In this document: positions 6,040 through 7,430 of the stretch, one piece after another
Position numbering within the stretch: position 1 is the stretch's first letter
Layout of the letters: the number at the start of each line of letters is the position of its first letter
Assembly: GCA_021161625.1 (NCBI GenBank)
Contig: JAGHAG010000027.1
Span: forward strand, 1-7,430
From: Elusimicrobiota bacterium
GTDB lineage: Bacteria; CG03
Reading direction: 5' to 3'
Length of the DNA: 7,430 nucleotides
Translations under genes and position numbers: made by a program
Notes under the pieces: generated by a model
The model's input: only the letters and a program-made list of their open reading frames with translations
Told to the model about the DNA's origin: nothing
The model's database searches: none

Positions 6040-6264
6040 TTAATGATGCAGGTTAAATTTCAGCATAGCGCTCATTATGTCGGTTATAGAGATATTCATC
6101 TTTTTTAAAAGTTTTAAGCAATCGGGCATGATTTCCTTTGCAAATTCAGGATTGTCCATAAGAAACTTAAAGACATCAGGAAAAATTTCTTTTACAACCT
6201 GTTTTTTTTCCTCATATGCAAGATTTTTAAATCCGTCCAGAATTTCTTTAACTTTTTGATTCAT
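6040..6264 (-). CDS. Small helical hypothetical protein with degenerate internal repeats
   Basis: A 74-residue protein that I do not recognise. The ATG at 6264 is preferred because GGAG (6274-6271) sits six bases upstream; the in-frame TTG at 6288 overlaps the likely -10 box. The protein is charged and lacks a signal peptide or membrane span, so it should be cytoplasmic and largely alpha-helical. Three similar segments recur every 18-19 residues: KEILDGFKNL (6-15), KEIFPDVFKFL (25-35) and KEIMPDCLKLL (43-53). The repeats differ at the DNA level, which suggests selection on the protein. The final codons (F-N-L-H-H, stop) fall in the right end of the adjacent repeat-rich element, so its C-terminus may have been altered by an insertion. 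It has its own promoter, divergent from the lipoprotein gene. Ribosome site, promoter and ordered repeats together support a real gene, but the function is unknown. Confidence 0.68.
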   Translation of the reverse strand: MNQKVKEILDGFKNLAYEEKKQVVKEIFPDVFKFLMDNPEFAKEIMPDCLKLLKKMNISITDIMSAMLKFNLHH

Positions 6265-6279
6265 TTTTTTCTCCAACTG

Positions 6280-6308
6280 AAAATACAAAAATAAAATTAA
6301 TCAGTCAA
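6280..6308 (-). promoter_or_regulatory. Sigma70-like promoter of the small hypothetical gene
   Basis: On the minus strand TTGACT (6308-6303) is followed after 17 bases by TATTTT (6285-6280). It uses the same -35 hexamer as the molybdoenzyme promoter. Predicted transcription would start near 6273, leaving a leader of only about ten bases that begins at the GGAG ribosome site. Confidence 0.45.
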
Positions 6309-6324
6309 TTACTCTAAATAAATC

Positions 6325-6353
6325 TTTTCATTTTGGGATTTTCAGATTATAAT
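6325..6353 (+). promoter_or_regulatory. Promoter of the PEBP lipoprotein gene with perfect TATAAT, predicted leaderless
   Basis: A consensus TATAAT lies at 6348-6353. A weak -35 candidate TTTTCA (6325-6330) is 17 bases upstream. Transcription should begin near 6360, directly at the paired ATG codons at 6358 and 6361, and no Shine-Dalgarno precedes them. The -10 match is exact; the -35 is poor. Confidence 0.5.
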
Positions 6354-6360
6354 ATAGATG

Positions 6361-6894
6361 ATGAAAATAGCAATTTTGCTGTTTTTTTTGCTGGGTGCGT
6401 GCAATCACCAAAAAAAGCAGGATGCTTCCTTTATTAGAAAGGAAAACATTCAAAAATTCAGAATTGAAAGTCCTGCTTTTGATAACGGTGGGTTTATTCC
6501 CGTAAAATACACTGCTGATGGTGAGAACATCTCCCCGCCATTAAAAATTTCAGGCACACCTCAGGGGACAAAATCCCTTGCCCTGATTGTTGATGACCCT
6601 GATGCGCCTTTCGGCACCTGGGTTCACTGGGTTGTTTTTAACATCTCACCAAATATAAACTTCATTCCAGAAGGAACCCAACCTCAGGGATTACAGGGGA
6701 TTAATGATTTTAAAACTTTAAAATACGGTGGCCCCTCTCCGCCTTCAGGAACACATAGATATTTCTTCAAACTTTATGCTCTTGATACAGTTCTTAACAT
6801 CCCGGAAGGAGCAAGCAAAAAAGAAGTTGAAAAAGCAATGGAAGGGCACATTCTTGCAGAGGCAGTTCTTATGGGCAAATATTCAAGGAGGTGA
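6361..6894 (+). CDS. YbhB/YbcL-type PEBP-family (Raf kinase inhibitor-like) lipoprotein
   Basis: A 177-residue protein with an N-terminal lipoprotein signal: MKIAILLFF, then lipobox LGAC with Cys 14 lipidated. It is therefore predicted to be membrane-anchored and exported, whereas many bacterial homologues are soluble. The rest is the bacterial phosphatidylethanolamine-binding-protein fold: IPVKYTADGENISPPL (46-61), DDPDAP (78-83), GTWVHW (85-90) and GPSPPSGTHRYFF (124-136). These form the conserved anion/ligand-binding pocket of the family. The biochemical role of bacterial members is mostly unknown. Length is normal for the family plus a signal. The second of two tandem ATGs is chosen because the TATAAT at 6348-6353 would start the transcript at about 6360; the ATG at 6358 would add one Met. 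The stop codon lies inside the ribosome site of the next gene, so the two are co-transcribed. Confidence 0.92.
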   Translation: MKIAILLFFLLGACNHQKKQDASFIRKENIQKFRIESPAFDNGGFIPVKYTADGENISPPLKISGTPQGTKSLALIVDDPDAPFGTWVHWVVFNISPNINFIPEGTQPQGLQGINDFKTLKYGGPSPPSGTHRYFFKLYALDTVLNIPEGASKKEVEKAMEGHILAEAVLMGKYSRR

Positions 6895-6895
6895 T
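6885..6895 (+). promoter_or_regulatory. Very strong Shine-Dalgarno for the secreted hypothetical gene
   Basis: AAGGAGGTGAT matches the complement of the bacterial 16S rRNA 3' end over 11 bases and ends five bases before the ATG at 6901. It includes the last two sense codons and the stop of the upstream lipoprotein gene. It fixes the downstream start and suggests high translation of that protein, in contrast with the SD-less gene before it. Confidence 0.8.
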
Positions 6896-6900
6896 TGATT

Positions 6901-7430
6901 ATGAAAAAAATTTTGTTTTTGGTCTGTTTTGTTTTTATGTCAGGTTTTGCTTATGCAGGCAATCACAAGGGAGAGGCAAAACAACTTGATGTGAGAATTG
7001 AGTTCAGTGGTTCCTATGGCACCACAATCACAAACTCAGAAGGTATTTTTTATCATTTCTGGGGTTATTGTTTTAAAGAGGACAAAATTTATCCACCAAA
7101 ATACTGGGGGGCGTTTCCTCTCTATTTTTTTGGAACAAAGGTTCCTGTAAAAGTTATTGTAAAAAATAATGGGCCCCGTGCAAAAGCAAAAATAAGAGTT
7201 AAAGTTGAGGCATATTGTCTTTTAACAGATGGTTCAAATGGCACCTCTCTTATGGAACCAAAAACAATAGAGGTGGTTGTTGCAAAAGGAGAACAAAGGA
7301 TTATTGACGCCTCTTTTGTTGCCCAGTATGTTGAAGGGGCTGATTCAGGACTTGACAGATTTATTGTAAAGGTTCTTCATATAAACGAAGGCGGTGGAAA
7401 AGGAAATCCAGAACCTGCTCTGGTTATGTC
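6901..7430 (+). CDS. Secreted hypothetical protein, N-terminal part (partial)
   Basis: Begins at ATG 6901 behind an exceptionally strong ribosome site and stays open to the window edge, giving 176 complete codons. A classic Sec signal peptide is visible: MKK, a hydrophobic core, and AYA at 17-19 with cleavage likely before Gly 20. The mature part is rich in Gly and aromatic residues (FYHFWGYCF; YPPKYWGAFPLYFFG). It then has beta-strand-like segments including VPVKVIVKNNGPRAKAKIRVKVEAY, split as VPVKVIVKNNG and AKIRVKVEAY, a pattern reminiscent of immunoglobulin-like or CARDB-type extracellular beta-sandwich domains. That resemblance is inferred from local pattern only. It lies seven bases after the PEBP lipoprotein stop and almost certainly shares its transcript, so the pair may act together at the cell envelope. 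I do not recognise the family; the C-terminus is missing. Confidence 0.82.
   Translation, partial: MKKILFLVCFVFMSGFAYAGNHKGEAKQLDVRIEFSGSYGTTITNSEGIFYHFWGYCFKEDKIYPPKYWGAFPLYFFGTKVPVKVIVKNNGPRAKAKIRVKVEAYCLLTDGSNGTSLMEPKTIEVVVAKGEQRIIDASFVAQYVEGADSGLDRFIVKVLHINEGGGKGNPEPALVM

Larger units (their letters stand above)
5727..6056. mobile_element. Candidate miniature inverted-repeat element flanked by TTAA (noncoding)
   Basis: This 330-base stretch accounts for almost all of the gene-free interval 5686-6039. It begins TTAACCTG and ends CAGGTTAA; with one more base on each side the perfect inverted match is 9 bases (5726-5734 with 6049-6057). Continuing inward, the ends stay loosely similar (CTGAATTATT versus CTGCATCATT). 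Subterminal blocks also resemble each other in inverted orientation: TCGGGCCGCCC at about 5804-5813 and, read on the minus strand, TCGGGGACCGCCC at 6023-6011. TTAA at both ends is what a TTAA target-site duplication (piggyBac superfamily behaviour) would leave, but TTAA is self-complementary, so it also adds trivially to the repeat. No convincing coding sequence or transposase lies inside, so any mobility would depend on an enzyme encoded elsewhere. A structured intergenic RNA is the alternative. Confidence 0.35.

Noticed and set aside
5730..6050. CRISPR array or tRNA gene in the intergenic block
   Set aside because: Repeats are inverted, not regularly spaced direct repeats, and no cloverleaf with a T-arm GTTCRA motif was found.
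5787..6056. 89-codon plus-strand reading frame across the noncoding block
   Set aside because: It runs through hairpins and the 16-bp palindrome, starts inside a repeat arm at a GTG with no ribosome site, and its protein has no recognisable domain. It looks like a chance open frame.
6077..6259. 60-codon plus-strand frame opposite the small hypothetical gene
   Set aside because: The minus strand has promoter, ribosome site and ordered protein repeats; this strand has none.

Overview
The window is AT-rich, with A/T-biased codons, many Lys/Ile/Phe residues and long A and T runs. It comes from a diderm bacterium: there is an outer-membrane porin C-terminus ending in Phe, two predicted lipoproteins, a Sec signal peptide, and a Shine-Dalgarno site matching the bacterial anti-SD over 11 bases. 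I cannot place the phylum. Two genes appear to be transcribed with almost no leader, which is common in some uncultivated lineages but is not diagnostic.

Left block (3-3365, plus strand): a tightly packed import operon. The C-terminal part of a phosphate-selective porin O/P-type barrel (partial, cut by the window edge) is followed 8 bases later by an ABC ATPase with a C-terminal TOBE-like extension. Next come a TauA/SsuA/NMT1-like solute-binding lipoprotein and a SsuC/TauC-like permease. The last two genes start at GTG codons that overlap the preceding stop (GTGA), so translation is probably coupled. Together the four genes could carry a small, probably anionic or heteroatom-containing, solute across both membranes. 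The substrate cannot be read from the sequence.

Middle block (3343-5685, minus strand): a complete 780-residue molybdenum-cofactor subunit of the xanthine dehydrogenase/aldehyde oxidase family. It is convergent with the transporter and overlaps the permease tail by 23 bases. No FeS or FAD partner subunit lies next to it. Its promoter (TTGACT-16-TAAAAT) predicts a transcript starting on the ATG itself.

Noncoding block (5686-6039): about 350 bases dense in inverted repeats. It has near-terminal TTAACCTG/CAGGTTAA repeats, a 15-bp inverted repeat that carries DnaA-box-like sequences, a long imperfect hairpin, a 16-bp perfect palindrome and a GC-rich terminator-like hairpin. I read it as a candidate miniature inverted-repeat element, possibly TTAA-targeting, whose right edge supplies the last codons of the neighbouring small gene. 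A structured RNA or regulatory region is the alternative.

Right block (6040-7430): a small minus-strand gene encodes a 74-residue helical protein with three degenerate KEIxPDxxKxL repeats. It is divergent from a two-gene plus-strand unit made of a YbhB/PEBP-family lipoprotein and a secreted protein of unknown function that runs off the window. The divergent promoters lie back to back between 6280 and 6353.
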